A DNA stretch of 64,000 nt from Saprospiraceae bacterium (GTDB taxonomy: Bacteria > Bacteroidota > Bacteroidia > Chitinophagales > Saprospiraceae): the NCBI GenBank assembly GCA_016710265.1, contig JADJJL010000003.1:598501-662500 (forward strand), read 5' to 3'. Numbering within the stretch: position 1 is the stretch's first letter; every line of letters begins with the position of its first letter. The position numbers and the translations under genes were made by a program. Under the pieces are notes generated by a model. That model was not told the DNA's origin. It searched no databases and saw only the letters and a program-made list of their open reading frames with translations. This document shows, piece by piece, positions 46,276 to 56,787 of this stretch.

Positions 46276-49200
46276 TTGGATTTGAAATCATTAGTAGCAT
46301 TTTGTTGGATATGTATTGCTTTGGTAGATAGTGCCTTAGCTCAATGCAATTTCCAGGTCAATGCAGGACCCGATAAATTTGTTTGTAATCCGGGCGAATC
46401 GGTCATCCTCGAAGGAAGAATCACCGGCAGCCCTACTGAATTTTATTGGGAACCTGCTACCAATCTTAACAATTCCAGAATCTTAATGCCTAGAGCCACC
46501 GTATTTGGCCCTACGACCTACTATTTGGTGGCCAGGGGTTTGGACAATACCAATCTCATCAACAACGGCGATTTTAGCGCTGGGAATACGGGATTTTATA
46601 CGGATTATGCCTTAGGTTCGACTCCTTGTTATGGTTTTGGATACCTGGACTGTGAAGGTACCTACGATGTTATCACCAATCCACAATTGGGACATTCCGC
46701 ATGGAGTGCTTGCGGAGACCATACGACTGGCTCAGGAAATATGATGGTTTTGAATGGAGCACCCAGTTTTCAAAGTGTTTGGTGTCAACAAGTCACTGTC
46801 ATACCTGACATGGATTATAAATTTTCAGCTTGGTGTGCGTCTGTGACTTCTGCATCTCCACCCATTTTACAAATCTCTGTCAATGGTACAACGGTTGGAA
46901 ATATTTTTAATTCCAGCGGCGCTCCATGCAATTGGGAACAATTTGGCGCAGATTTTAATTCGGGACCCAATACAATCATAGAAATTTGCATCCTCAATAT
47001 GAACACCAACACCGGTGGCAATGATTTTGCCATTGATGATTTGGTGTTGAGAAAAATATGTGAAGTCAGAGATACCGTCGAATTGGATGTCATCCAAATA
47101 GTAGCTGAAATCGAAACTCCTGAAGAAGTCAACTGCGATCGCACAGTATTGGAATTGGATGCTTCTGGATCATCTCAGGGTCCAGGATGGACCTACCAAT
47201 GGACGGCATCACCCGGTAAAATTTTATCCGGAGATAAAACCCTTAAACCTACGATCGATGGTCCGGGCACATACAATTTAACAGTCTGCAGTCCTTTGCC
47301 CAATTGCTGTAAAACAGTGACGGTCATGGTCAATGGAAATACCACTCCACCCAATATCTCATTGTCCACCAAAGACACCATCGGTTGTGGTAAAAATCTT
47401 GCATGGATTAGAACCAGCACCAATAATTTTAATGTGACTTACTCTTGGTCCGGACCCAATGGATTTAATTCGGAAGACAAGGATCCTTTTGTTGCAGATG
47501 GTGGATGGTATATCGTGACTGTAACCGATGAGTACAATTGTAAAAGAATTGATTCCATTCGAATTATTGAAAGTGTCGACAATCCAAAAATTGACATTCA
47601 ATTTAATCACATCAACTGCAAGTTTGACTCTACTAGATTAAAAGCACAATCTTCCATTGCCAATTCCAAGTTTGAATGGTTTGGACCCAATAATTTTAAT
47701 TTTACAGGAGACTCGATGGTCAGTCCTGACAGCGGTTGGTTTATTTTAAAAACAAGTACTCCTTCGGGTTGCATTCGTTTTGATTCCATCCGTGTTTTAA
47801 AAGACATGGATAAACCAAAAGCTATTTTTTCTTTGGACAGCATCGATTGTATAAAAGATACTGCGACCCTAAAATTACTTTCATTCGGATCTTCGGACAG
47901 CTTGTTTATTTCCGGACCAACGGGTTTTTATCAATTGGACAGTAGCACATGGAGTTTTAACAAAGGAGGTTTATACACACTCCACTTGCAGGGAGAAAAT
48001 TATTGTTTAGATAGTTTGAGTTTTGAAGTAGTGGTGGATACTTTAGCGCCGGTTCTTAATTTGACTGGAGATTCTATTACTTGTACCCGAAGAACGGTCG
48101 TCCTAACAGGCAGAAGTGCCGATCCAAAAGCCAATTTCACTTGGTTTGATCCAATCGGAAATAGTTTTAATCAAAATATTATATCCACAACTTTACCCGG
48201 TGTCTATAAACTGGCGGTGATTGGCGACAACGCTTGCACGGATACAGTCACTTACATAGTTCATGCTGATACTTTAAGCCCAACGATAAATTTATTTGCA
48301 GATACCATCAATTGCTTTAAACCTTCGGTGATTTTAAGACATGATGGGGACAGTACACAAATCACATTTCAGTGGACGGGTCCATTGGGATTTAACTCAT
48401 CCGTTTCCAATCCCATCATTACAAGTTCTGGTAGATATCAGCTGGAAGCAAAGGGAAAAAATGAATGCATCACCAATAAGATTGTTGACATCGCACAAGA
48501 TCTTCTGACGCCGGTTTTGACGGGCAGTGATGATACTTTGCGTTGCACCATGGATTCTATTAGAGTAAACGCGATGGCAAGCAATGTCATTGGAAACTTT
48601 ATTTGGACAGGGCCAGGTGGATTCAGTTCTGCTTTGCAAAATCCTTTTGTCAAAACTCCTGGTTCTTATCGTCTAATCGGGAACAATCCTAATGGTTGTG
48701 CAGATACACTGGACATCAATATTATTCCTGATTTGGGAAAACCGGATTTATTCGTCGCAACAGATACCTTGGATTGTCTTCAAACCAGTCTAACTCTTTC
48801 CGCAATATCATCGCAAGATTCTTTAAGCTATCAGTGGATAGATCCTTCTGGTACTATGACGAGTCAAAAAGATTTAAACATACAACGCGGTGGTACTTAT
48901 CAAATTCGCGTGACCAATGGCAGTGGTTGTTATACAGAATTGGATTTAAACATTGTTCAAGATACCATTCACCCGCAATTTCAATTAACAGGAGACAGCC
49001 TCAATTGTCTTGTTCGATCTGCAAGTCTTTTTTTTAATAGTATAGAAAATCCAAACTCGATCCAATGGAGAGGACCTGCAGGGTTTAATTCCAATCAAGC
49101 TTCTCCCATCGTAAGTAATGGAGGATGGTATGTTTTGAGATTGACCAATGATAATTTCTGCAATCGAGAGGATTCTATTTTTATTCATCAAGATACTTTG

Positions 49201-50676
49201 ACTCCAACTCTGCAAATAACAACAGATACAATTACCTGTCTCCAAAGACAAATTACTTTGACATCTCAAAGCAATGCGTTAAATGCAATTTACACATGGA
49301 CTAGACCAGATGGAAGTACACATAATCAAAGTAATTTATCAACCAATGTAGGTGGTGCATTTAATTTAACTGTGTCAGGAGCAAACCATTGCACTGCTGC
49401 ACAAAGTGTAATTGTTCCAGTAGATACCATATCACCCGTCGTTTCATTATTAGATGATACTTTGACTTGCATAAAAACCAATATACTTCTGCAAGTGCAA
49501 TCTCAACAAGGTACTTATCAATTTGAGTGGACAGGTCCCAATGGATTTAATTCAATAGCAAGAAATCCACTTATTCAAACTGCAGGCAGATATTTTTTAA
49601 AAGTAATTTCATCCAACGGTTGTGAATCTTCTCAAGGATTGACCATTTTTGCGGATACCATACACCCTCAAATAAATACAAGAGCTGACAGCATTCAATG
49701 CAAAAAACCGGAAGCAGAAATTTCTGTTTCGGGAACCAAAGCTTCGGATCTCATCGTTTGGCAAGACGCTCAAGGAATGCAAATTTCCAACGCCACCAAT
49801 CTGTTGGTAAATTCGGGTGGAAGATACCGCGTGCAAGTGACCAATACCATCAACGGTTGTATTTCTTTGAGGGATGTGTTCGTCCTCGAAGACACCAATT
49901 TGATCAAAGACATTATTTTGCAAGCACAAAATCCAAAATGTGGCGAAAGCCAAGGATCTTTGCAGGTGCTTGGTTTGGTAGGGGGTCATGGTGGCTATCA
50001 ATATTCTTTGGATGGAATAAATTATACTTCCAATCCTGATTTTAGATCTCTTACGCCCGGACAATATCAATTGTTCGTAAAAGATGCAGCGGGTTGCGAA
50101 TTTATAAAGCCATTTGAACTCATCAAACTGCCGGAAGTTGTTACGGACATATCACCAATATTGGAATTAGAATTGGGTGAACAAGAACAATTAAATTTAA
50201 GCATTAATCTAGATCCAACTCGAATCATGTCCATTCATTGGGCACCGAGTGTTGGCTTAAGCTGTACCAATTGCCAAAATCCAATTGCCAATCCTTTGGA
50301 AACAACCGACTACATCGTCACAGTGATCGATGAAAACGGTTGCCAATCGGTGAGTAGAATTAGGATCATTGTCAAAACTCCAAAAATATTTGTACCCAAT
50401 GTTTTTAGTCCAAATGGAGATGTGCTGAATGATTTGGTGTGGGTGCATGGACCTGAAAACGAAGTCATCACAATTCGTCAATTTAGCATTTTTGATCGAT
50501 GGGGAAATCAGGTTTTTATGAATCAAAATTTTTATCCAAATCAAGCCGATCAAGGCTGGGATGGTACTTTTAAAGGGACAAAATGTTTGCCGGGAGTTTA
50601 TGTTTATTATGTGAAAGCAGAAACCATCAACGGAAAATTTTTGACCTTGGAGGGGGATATTACTTTGACCAGATAA
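46276..50676 (+). CDS. Giant secreted adhesin-like protein with T9SS type B C-terminus
   Basis: This 1466-residue protein has a signal peptide (ending SALAQ), an NAGPDKFVCNPG segment and a lectin-like domain (about 95-270, NGDFSAGNTGFYT…AIDDLVL). Twelve Ig/PKD-like repeats of about 78 residues follow (285-1215), with the pattern D-[TS]-x-x-C … F-x-W-x-G-P-x-G-F … G-x-Y … N-G-C. A SprB-like repeat (about 1218-1290, GYQYSLDGINYTS) leads to the gliding-motility-associated C-terminal domain (about 1371-1466, FVPNVFSPNGD … FDRWGNQVF … GWDGTFKG … PGVYVYYV). It is presumably exported by the type IX system and anchored or released outside. The start is TTG at 46276; an in-frame stop just before it excludes longer starts. 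Confidence 0.9.
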   Translation: MDLKSLVAFCWICIALVDSALAQCNFQVNAGPDKFVCNPGESVILEGRITGSPTEFYWEPATNLNNSRILMPRATVFGPTTYYLVARGLDNTNLINNGDFSAGNTGFYTDYALGSTPCYGFGYLDCEGTYDVITNPQLGHSAWSACGDHTTGSGNMMVLNGAPSFQSVWCQQVTVIPDMDYKFSAWCASVTSASPPILQISVNGTTVGNIFNSSGAPCNWEQFGADFNSGPNTIIEICILNMNTNTGGNDFAIDDLVLRKICEVRDTVELDVIQIVAEIETPEEVNCDRTVLELDASGSSQGPGWTYQWTASPGKILSGDKTLKPTIDGPGTYNLTVCSPLPNCCKTVTVMVNGNTTPPNISLSTKDTIGCGKNLAWIRTSTNNFNVTYSWSGPNGFNSEDKDPFVADGGWYIVTVTDEYNCKRIDSIRIIESVDNPKIDIQFNHINCKFDSTRLKAQSSIANSKFEWFGPNNFNFTGDSMVSPDSGWFILKTSTPSGCIRFDSIRVLKDMDKPKAIFSLDSIDCIKDTATLKLLSFGSSDSLFISGPTGFYQLDSSTWSFNKGGLYTLHLQGENYCLDSLSFEVVVDTLAPVLNLTGDSITCTRRTVVLTGRSADPKANFTWFDPIGNSFNQNIISTTLPGVYKLAVIGDNACTDTVTYIVHADTLSPTINLFADTINCFKPSVILRHDGDSTQITFQWTGPLGFNSSVSNPIITSSGRYQLEAKGKNECITNKIVDIAQDLLTPVLTGSDDTLRCTMDSIRVNAMASNVIGNFIWTGPGGFSSALQNPFVKTPGSYRLIGNNPNGCADTLDINIIPDLGKPDLFVATDTLDCLQTSLTLSAISSQDSLSYQWIDPSGTMTSQKDLNIQRGGTYQIRVTNGSGCYTELDLNIVQDTIHPQFQLTGDSLNCLVRSASLFFNSIENPNSIQWRGPAGFNSNQASPIVSNGGWYVLRLTNDNFCNREDSIFIHQDTLTPTLQITTDTITCLQRQITLTSQSNALNAIYTWTRPDGSTHNQSNLSTNVGGAFNLTVSGANHCTAAQSVIVPVDTISPVVSLLDDTLTCIKTNILLQVQSQQGTYQFEWTGPNGFNSIARNPLIQTAGRYFLKVISSNGCESSQGLTIFADTIHPQINTRADSIQCKKPEAEISVSGTKASDLIVWQDAQGMQISNATNLLVNSGGRYRVQVTNTINGCISLRDVFVLEDTNLIKDIILQAQNPKCGESQGSLQVLGLVGGHGGYQYSLDGINYTSNPDFRSLTPGQYQLFVKDAAGCEFIKPFELIKLPEVVTDISPILELELGEQEQLNLSINLDPTRIMSIHWAPSVGLSCTNCQNPIANPLETTDYIVTVIDENGCQSVSRIRIIVKTPKIFVPNVFSPNGDVLNDLVWVHGPENEVITIRQFSIFDRWGNQVFMNQNFYPNQADQGWDGTFKGTKCLPGVYVYYVKAETINGKFLTLEGDITLTR

Positions 50677-50731
50677 TTATAATTTTAGAAGAAATATTTA
50701 GGGGCTTAGTGCGCTGATGAATTTGGAAGGT

Positions 50732-53700
50732 ATGAAGAAAGTGAATCAAATTAATTTAAAGAACAAATTGAAGAATACAAGGCTAGCGAAATTTCTGCTT
50801 TTCTTTTTTTGTAGTTTTATTTTAGGCTCAGTCTCCTATGCTCAACTTAAACAAAGTCCCATTTTTTTACCTGGAATATCTACATTCTTGGCCTTGCCCA
50901 ATGGATGCAATATTACGGTCAATGCAGGACCTGACATCACCATTTGTACAGGAATCGGTAAGACACTCAACGGAATGGTAAACGGTGGATTTAGCAGCTA
51001 TACCTGGGAACCTCCCGATGGATTAAGCAATCCGGACATTCTAAATCCTATGGCCAATCCAATGTCTACCACCACCTATACTTTGACGGCAAAAGGCATG
51101 TCCCCTAATAAGTTTTTAAATGGTGGATTTGAATCAGGAAGCATTGCGCCTTCCACTTCTTCTTACACCATGCACACCAATCCAAATACCCTAGTAATGG
51201 GAACAGGAGGGTATATGGTGATGAGCGTACCTCAGATCGCCGCAGCCTTTGGATGTAATCCGAATATTGGTGCTTTTGCAATGGTGATTTCACCAACCGC
51301 TGCAGGAACAAATATACTTTGTCAAACCATCGCAGTTACTCCCAATACGGAGTATAAAATCAGCTATAAAGTTTTTGGAATTCCTTACATACTTGGTAGT
51401 CCACCTGTGATACGACTTAAAATCAATGGAACGGATGTAGGTTCTGTTCCGGCAGAAAGTGGATTGTGTGTAGAAGCTGAAGGAAATTTCACATGGAATT
51501 CAGGAGCTTCGAGTTCAGCTAATTTTTGTTTTGACAATACGGGTGGAACCGGAGGTTTTAGTATCTGTGCTTTGGATGAAATAAGCGTGATCGAATGTTG
51601 CGAAGAAAGAGACGAAGTGACAGTAACAGTGTATGATTTGGTAGCAGATATTTCTATGCCCGACGAAATTTCTTGTGACAACAGACCCATGACCCTCGAT
51701 GCTTCCGGATCTTCTACTGGACCCAACATCACTTATCTCTGGACAACCACCAATGGAAAAATTGTCAGTGGTGATAAAACTTTGAGACCAGTCATTGATG
51801 CACCTGGTACCTATAAACTTAAAGTAACTGGAGAATTTGGTTGCGAACAAGAAATTAGCGTTACCGTTTCAGGTAATGTCACTCCACCTAATCTCACCAC
51901 TTTAAAAACCAATATTGATTGTAAAAATCCATTGGGTAGCATTGAGGCAAGATCCACCAATCCAAATGTAAACTTCGAATGGACAGGACCCAATGGTTAT
52001 ACAAGTTCAAAAGCGACAGATCGAAACATTCGGGAACCAGGAGAATATGAAGTGACAGCCACGGACGATTATGGTTGTAAGTCTACATCGAAAGTAATTG
52101 TAGATGATAATCGGACTGATGTAGATATATTGATCAAAGGAGATACCATTCGTTGTGGCCAGGATTCTGTGATTTTAAAAGGGGAATCAGTCAGTTCGAG
52201 ACCTGAATTTGAATGGATACTTCCGGGCGGAGCAAAAGTAAGAACTTCTGATGTGACTGCAAAAGATACCGGATGGTATAAACTTTTGGTCAGAGATTCA
52301 CTAGGCTGTTTTGCGATCGATTCATTTTATGTTTTTAATTATAAATCAAGTGTTCCAATTTCTTTAATCAGCGATACTATAAATTGTGATAAACCAACGT
52401 TGCTCATACGATACACCACCGATACCAGTGGCACAGTGATTTGGACTGGACCCAATGGATTTAATTCCAATGCAAAACAAGTAATGGTTGCTGATTCCGG
52501 ATGGTATTTTATTTCTTTGACTACTAAAGATGGTTGTGTGGGTTTTGACTCTGTATACATTGCCGCAGATTTAGCAGAACCCGATGTGATGATTGCACCC
52601 ACTGATACTTTGGATTGCAATTTAACTTTAGTCAATTTAATAGGATCCAGCAGTAGCCTCGACGTTGGATTTGAATGGACAGGACCCACTGGAATTTTGG
52701 GAAACACTGCCACGATCCAAGTAAATCAAGGGGGAGTTTATACTTTAATTGCTAAACTTCCCAATGGTTGTTTGGCCTCAAGTTCAATAACCATCATACA
52801 AGATATTGACACACCATCGCTGCGTCTTTTTACCGACACCTTAAATTGCATCAAAGACAAAATAATTTTGAATGTAAATTCAGATTCTACCTTGAGTTAT
52901 GATTGGAAGGGACCCGGAGGATTTTCTTCTAGTTCTGCATTTCCGGAAATCAATTTGCCTGGTGAATACACCGTGGTTGTTTTCGGTAAAAATGGTTGTC
53001 CTCGGGCTGGATCCGTTATAATTTCTGAAAACAAAGAAATACCTTATTTGGCTTTACAGAATGATACCCTCACTTGTGATAAAACAATATTAAGACCCAT
53101 CGTCAACACAGATTTGGACATTGTAAATTTTAATTGGACCGGTCCAGGAGGTTTTATGTCCAATGTCATCGATCCCGCCATATTTATTCCCGGACTTTAT
53201 TTACTGAGGGTGACCAAATCCAATGGATGTGAAGCCACTGAAGCCATTTTGATTTCTGAAGATAAAATATTACCTACGTCAGTTCTTTCTGCTGACACCA
53301 TCACTTGTAAAACCACTGCTGAAATTAAAATAATTTCTATCGATCCAGATGTGGATTTCAATTGGTTTGGTCCCGGAGGTTTTAGCTCTGATCAATTGCA
53401 AACTCCGATTACCATTGGTGGTTGGTATTATCTGCAAATGCGCGGAAAAAATGGATGCATGAAGACTGATTCAGTATTTGTTTTTCAAAAAGATATTCTT
53501 CCTGATATTTTTACCCGCGATGACACGCTCAATTGTGCTAAAATTAATATCAGCCTTCAGGGTGGATCTAACACACAGGGAGTGCGTTTTGAATGGACAG
53601 GTCCCGGCGGTTTTACGTCTACTGATCCCAATCCTGTAGTAACAGATTCAGGAATTTACACATTGCGAGTCATTGATCCCAACGGTTGCGAAGCAAGCAG

Positions 53701-55201
53701 AAATCTTTATATTTCAAAAATAGGAGAGCAACCAAAATTTCAATTATTACAATTGGATTCATTGACCTGTGTAAAAAACAATGCCCGCATTTTTATTCAA
53801 GGACTTTCTTCTAATGAGCAAATCCAATTGAAAGGCCCATCAGGAGTGACCATTGTTCAAGATACCGCGATTGTAGTTCAAGAAGGATTTTATGTGTTCA
53901 CAGTGACAAATGAATATGGTTGCATCACCAAGGATTCAATATTTATCAGAGATCTAAGAAGCTTGCCGGATGCAACAGTCCGAGATGATACCATTACTTG
54001 TGCAAGACGAAGCATTGTTTTGCCATTAAACTCTATTTTACAAAATTTAAATTTTAATTGGTCTGGTCCCAATGGTTTTTCCAGCATTGAAAAAAATCCT
54101 ACGATTACACAAGCTGGTGATTACACAGTGACGATTACCAATGCCGCAAACTGTCAACTCATCCGAACCTTAAGAATCGTGGCAGACACTTTAGAACCTG
54201 ATTTATTATTATTGGCAGACACCATTACTTGTCAAAGAAATTTTGCACCCGTCATCGCGATCACCAAATCTCAAGGTTTTCAAATTCAATGGACAGGACC
54301 CAATGGTTTTACTTATAGCTTACCTCAATTTAGTACTACTATACCGGGTATTTACACTGCTACTTTGACTTTCTCCAGAAATAAATGCACGGTGACTAAA
54401 TCAATCGAAATTGTAGAAGACACGGGTAGAATTCGCAATGTAGAAATTCAAAAAACAGACATTGGATGTGGTGGAATCAACGGTTCCATCGTGATAGGAC
54501 AAGTGACAGGAGGTAGTCCTGGATTTGAATATTCAATAGACGACGGACTATCATATGTGTCACAAAATGTTTTTAATAATTTGCCAAAAGGTATTTATCC
54601 AATTAAAGTAAAGGATCGCAATGGATGCGAATTTAGCCTCCAGACACAAATTGATTCTGTGGGTGGCGTACAAATAGATTTAATTCCTGAAATTATCTTA
54701 CAGGAAGGAGAGAATGCTACACTAAATCTACAAATCTTAAATGGAATTAAAGTTAATACCATTCTGTGGAGTCCATCCAATCAATTGAGTTGTTCGGATT
54801 GTCAAAATCCAGTTTTGACAGCAACTGAAGATCAAACCATCACGGTAGAGGTCATCGATGAAAATGGTTGCATCGCCACCACTCAAATTTTGGTGAAGGT
54901 GATTAAAGAAGTGGATGTATTTTTTCCAAATAGTTTTTCACCAAACGGAGACAACATCAATGATCTTTTCTTTCCGGTTTCTTCATCGGATTTAATCAAG
55001 ATCAATCATTTATCCATCTTCGATCGATGGGGAGCAAACGTATTTAATAACCGCAATTTTTCAGTCAATGATCCAAATAGCGGTTGGGATGGAAGATTTA
55101 AAGGTCAAGCATTAATGCCGGGTGTTTATATCTACACGGCTGAAGTTGGAGTGGGTGATCAAATTAAAAAATACTATGGAGAAATTACCATCATCCGATG
55201 A
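50732..55201 (+). CDS. Giant secreted adhesin-like protein, paralogue of the upstream gene
   Basis: The product has about 1489 residues from the ATG at 50732 (an in-frame ATG at 50717 adds five residues). The signal peptide ends SVSYAQ. The architecture matches the gene before it: NAGPDITICTG, a lectin-like domain (about 115-300) and twelve Ig/PKD-like repeats (313-1240) with D-T-x-T-C and WTGPGGF motifs. A SprB-like repeat (about 1243-1310, FEYSIDDGLSYVS) and the type B T9SS C-terminal domain (about 1394-1489, FFPNSFSPNGD … FDRWGANVF … GWDGRFKG … PGVYIYTA) complete it. It lies 40 bp after the first gene and is probably a tandem duplicate co-expressed with it. The paired cysteines of the repeats may form disulfides outside the cell. 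Confidence 0.9.
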   Translation: MKKVNQINLKNKLKNTRLAKFLLFFFCSFILGSVSYAQLKQSPIFLPGISTFLALPNGCNITVNAGPDITICTGIGKTLNGMVNGGFSSYTWEPPDGLSNPDILNPMANPMSTTTYTLTAKGMSPNKFLNGGFESGSIAPSTSSYTMHTNPNTLVMGTGGYMVMSVPQIAAAFGCNPNIGAFAMVISPTAAGTNILCQTIAVTPNTEYKISYKVFGIPYILGSPPVIRLKINGTDVGSVPAESGLCVEAEGNFTWNSGASSSANFCFDNTGGTGGFSICALDEISVIECCEERDEVTVTVYDLVADISMPDEISCDNRPMTLDASGSSTGPNITYLWTTTNGKIVSGDKTLRPVIDAPGTYKLKVTGEFGCEQEISVTVSGNVTPPNLTTLKTNIDCKNPLGSIEARSTNPNVNFEWTGPNGYTSSKATDRNIREPGEYEVTATDDYGCKSTSKVIVDDNRTDVDILIKGDTIRCGQDSVILKGESVSSRPEFEWILPGGAKVRTSDVTAKDTGWYKLLVRDSLGCFAIDSFYVFNYKSSVPISLISDTINCDKPTLLIRYTTDTSGTVIWTGPNGFNSNAKQVMVADSGWYFISLTTKDGCVGFDSVYIAADLAEPDVMIAPTDTLDCNLTLVNLIGSSSSLDVGFEWTGPTGILGNTATIQVNQGGVYTLIAKLPNGCLASSSITIIQDIDTPSLRLFTDTLNCIKDKIILNVNSDSTLSYDWKGPGGFSSSSAFPEINLPGEYTVVVFGKNGCPRAGSVIISENKEIPYLALQNDTLTCDKTILRPIVNTDLDIVNFNWTGPGGFMSNVIDPAIFIPGLYLLRVTKSNGCEATEAILISEDKILPTSVLSADTITCKTTAEIKIISIDPDVDFNWFGPGGFSSDQLQTPITIGGWYYLQMRGKNGCMKTDSVFVFQKDILPDIFTRDDTLNCAKINISLQGGSNTQGVRFEWTGPGGFTSTDPNPVVTDSGIYTLRVIDPNGCEASRNLYISKIGEQPKFQLLQLDSLTCVKNNARIFIQGLSSNEQIQLKGPSGVTIVQDTAIVVQEGFYVFTVTNEYGCITKDSIFIRDLRSLPDATVRDDTITCARRSIVLPLNSILQNLNFNWSGPNGFSSIEKNPTITQAGDYTVTITNAANCQLIRTLRIVADTLEPDLLLLADTITCQRNFAPVIAITKSQGFQIQWTGPNGFTYSLPQFSTTIPGIYTATLTFSRNKCTVTKSIEIVEDTGRIRNVEIQKTDIGCGGINGSIVIGQVTGGSPGFEYSIDDGLSYVSQNVFNNLPKGIYPIKVKDRNGCEFSLQTQIDSVGGVQIDLIPEIILQEGENATLNLQILNGIKVNTILWSPSNQLSCSDCQNPVLTATEDQTITVEVIDENGCIATTQILVKVIKEVDVFFPNSFSPNGDNINDLFFPVSSSDLIKINHLSIFDRWGANVFNNRNFSVNDPNSGWDGRFKGQALMPGVYIYTAEVGVGDQIKKYYGEITIIR

Positions 55202-55236
55202 TTTTATTTTAAGTAAATTACATAAAAAATATTGAT

Positions 55237-55875
55237 TTGTTAAAAGGATTGTCATTAGAAGTATTAAGGTATTGTGACACACATTTGTCCAATGTGCCTG
55301 ACTACTTAACAGAATTAGAGCGCAAAACTCATTTGAATACCATGGCTCCGCAAATGTTGAGCGGCAGTTTGCAAGGTCGATTTTTAAGCATGATTTCCCG
55401 TTTAAAACAACCTCTTGTGATTGTCGAAATCGGTACATTCACTGGATACAGCGCACTCTGTTTAGCAGAAGGGCTTGCAGAAAATGGAAGGCTTTACACT
55501 TTTGAAGTTGAAAATACCTACGATGAGATCATCCAGGGACTTCAACAGGAAGTGGAGCTATGTTCTAAGATTGAATTTATTAAAAAAAGTGCTTTAGAAT
55601 ATCTTCCTAACACAGGTTGGAGTGTGGATCTTGCTTTTGTGGATGGATCAAAAAAAGAGTATTTAGATTATTTACGAGTTTTAGAAAATATGATGCCAAC
55701 AGGCGCTGTATTACTTTCAGACAATGTATTGTGGTATGGTAAAGTAGCCGAAGAAATAAAAGACCACGACACTTCCATCATCGATCAGTACAACCAATAT
55801 TTAAGAGACAGCGCAAAGTGGGATGTGGTAATTCTCCCCATCAGAGATGGCATTTCTGTAGCCATAAAGAAATAA
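55237..55875 (+). CDS. SAM-dependent O-methyltransferase
   Basis: This 212-residue protein has SAM motif I IVEIGTFTGYSALCLAEGL, an acidic loop TFEVEN, VDLAFVDGSKKEYLDYL (metal-binding Asp and the catalytic region) and LLSDNVLWYG, the Mg-dependent catechol/caffeoyl-CoA O-methyltransferase pattern. The start is TTG at 55237, since a stop lies shortly upstream and no ATG is in frame. The substrate is unknown. It is followed by a FemAB-like gene after 3 bp. Confidence 0.88.
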   Translation: MLKGLSLEVLRYCDTHLSNVPDYLTELERKTHLNTMAPQMLSGSLQGRFLSMISRLKQPLVIVEIGTFTGYSALCLAEGLAENGRLYTFEVENTYDEIIQGLQQEVELCSKIEFIKKSALEYLPNTGWSVDLAFVDGSKKEYLDYLRVLENMMPTGAVLLSDNVLWYGKVAEEIKDHDTSIIDQYNQYLRDSAKWDVVILPIRDGISVAIKK

Positions 55876-55878
55876 TAC

Positions 55879-56787
55879 ATGTGGATTTGGAAAGATTCTG
55901 CAGAAATTGACAGAGAAGAATGGGATCAAAAAATTTTAAAAAATCCGGATCATCGAATTGAAGCTTTGTCTTGGTATTTAGATGCAGTTTCTGATCAATG
56001 GGGAGCCTTGTTTCTTTTTGAAAAAGACATCAGAATACCAGTCAGTTTTAAAAAAAATTGGTCTTTAAAAATGGCCTACAGAGCCCCTTTTACACAGCAA
56101 CACCATTTTATTGGTGATGAAATACCCAATCAACTGTTGATTGAAAAACTCACAGCTAGCCTTACAAATCAGTTCAATTGTGGGAAGTATTGCCTCAATT
56201 ATTTTATTCCTGATACACAAAGAAGAACCAATCTGGTTGTTGATTTGGAAGACTATAGATTGCGCGATGAAGAAATGTACAGTTCGCATCACAAACGAAG
56301 GGTCAAAAGAAGTTTGTCCAACGAACTGTCGATTGATTTTTTAGTTACTGAATCTGAATTCTTAAATTGGATTGATCGTTTTCAAAAAGAAAATGGTTCC
56401 ATTGAAGGCTTGAATCGAATTGCTTTGGAAAAATTAACGTCCCAATTATTTTTACATAAAAAAGGTTTTGTAGTGGCCGCGCGCAATGCTAAAAATGAAA
56501 TTATTGCATTGTGCCTATTGTCTGACAATGGCCACCGAATCGTCAATTTAATGTCATTGAGCAATTTGGAAGGCAAGAAGAAAATAGCCATGTACGGCAT
56601 TCTTCACACTGTCCTGCAACAATTTAAAAATGTTCGTCAGATCTTTGATTTTGAAGGTTCTGATCTACAAGGTGTCAAACAATTTTACCAGGGATTTGGA
56701 CCTGTAACAGAACCTTATTTTGAAATCAGTTGGAACCAACATTGGTTTTGCAGCTTAAAGGATTTACTTAAAAAATGGATTTATTAG
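55879..56787 (+). CDS. FemAB/GNAT-like acyltransferase
   Basis: This 302-residue protein has the two-lobe GNAT pattern used by FemAB-like enzymes. The conserved parts are the SHHKRRVKRS region and the C-terminal IFDFEGSDLQGVKQFYQGFGP, where the last stretch is the usual FemAB-type signature. Possible roles are aminoacyl or acyl transfer in the envelope, but the substrate is unknown. The 3' end overlaps the convergent RND gene by 20 bp. Confidence 0.75.
   Translation: MWIWKDSAEIDREEWDQKILKNPDHRIEALSWYLDAVSDQWGALFLFEKDIRIPVSFKKNWSLKMAYRAPFTQQHHFIGDEIPNQLLIEKLTASLTNQFNCGKYCLNYFIPDTQRRTNLVVDLEDYRLRDEEMYSSHHKRRVKRSLSNELSIDFLVTESEFLNWIDRFQKENGSIEGLNRIALEKLTSQLFLHKKGFVVAARNAKNEIIALCLLSDNGHRIVNLMSLSNLEGKKKIAMYGILHTVLQQFKNVRQIFDFEGSDLQGVKQFYQGFGPVTEPYFEISWNQHWFCSLKDLLKKWIY

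Noticed and set aside
47187..50553. Long antisense frames inside the giant secreted protein genes
   Set aside because: They mirror the regular repeat codons of the sense genes and have no independent protein features.
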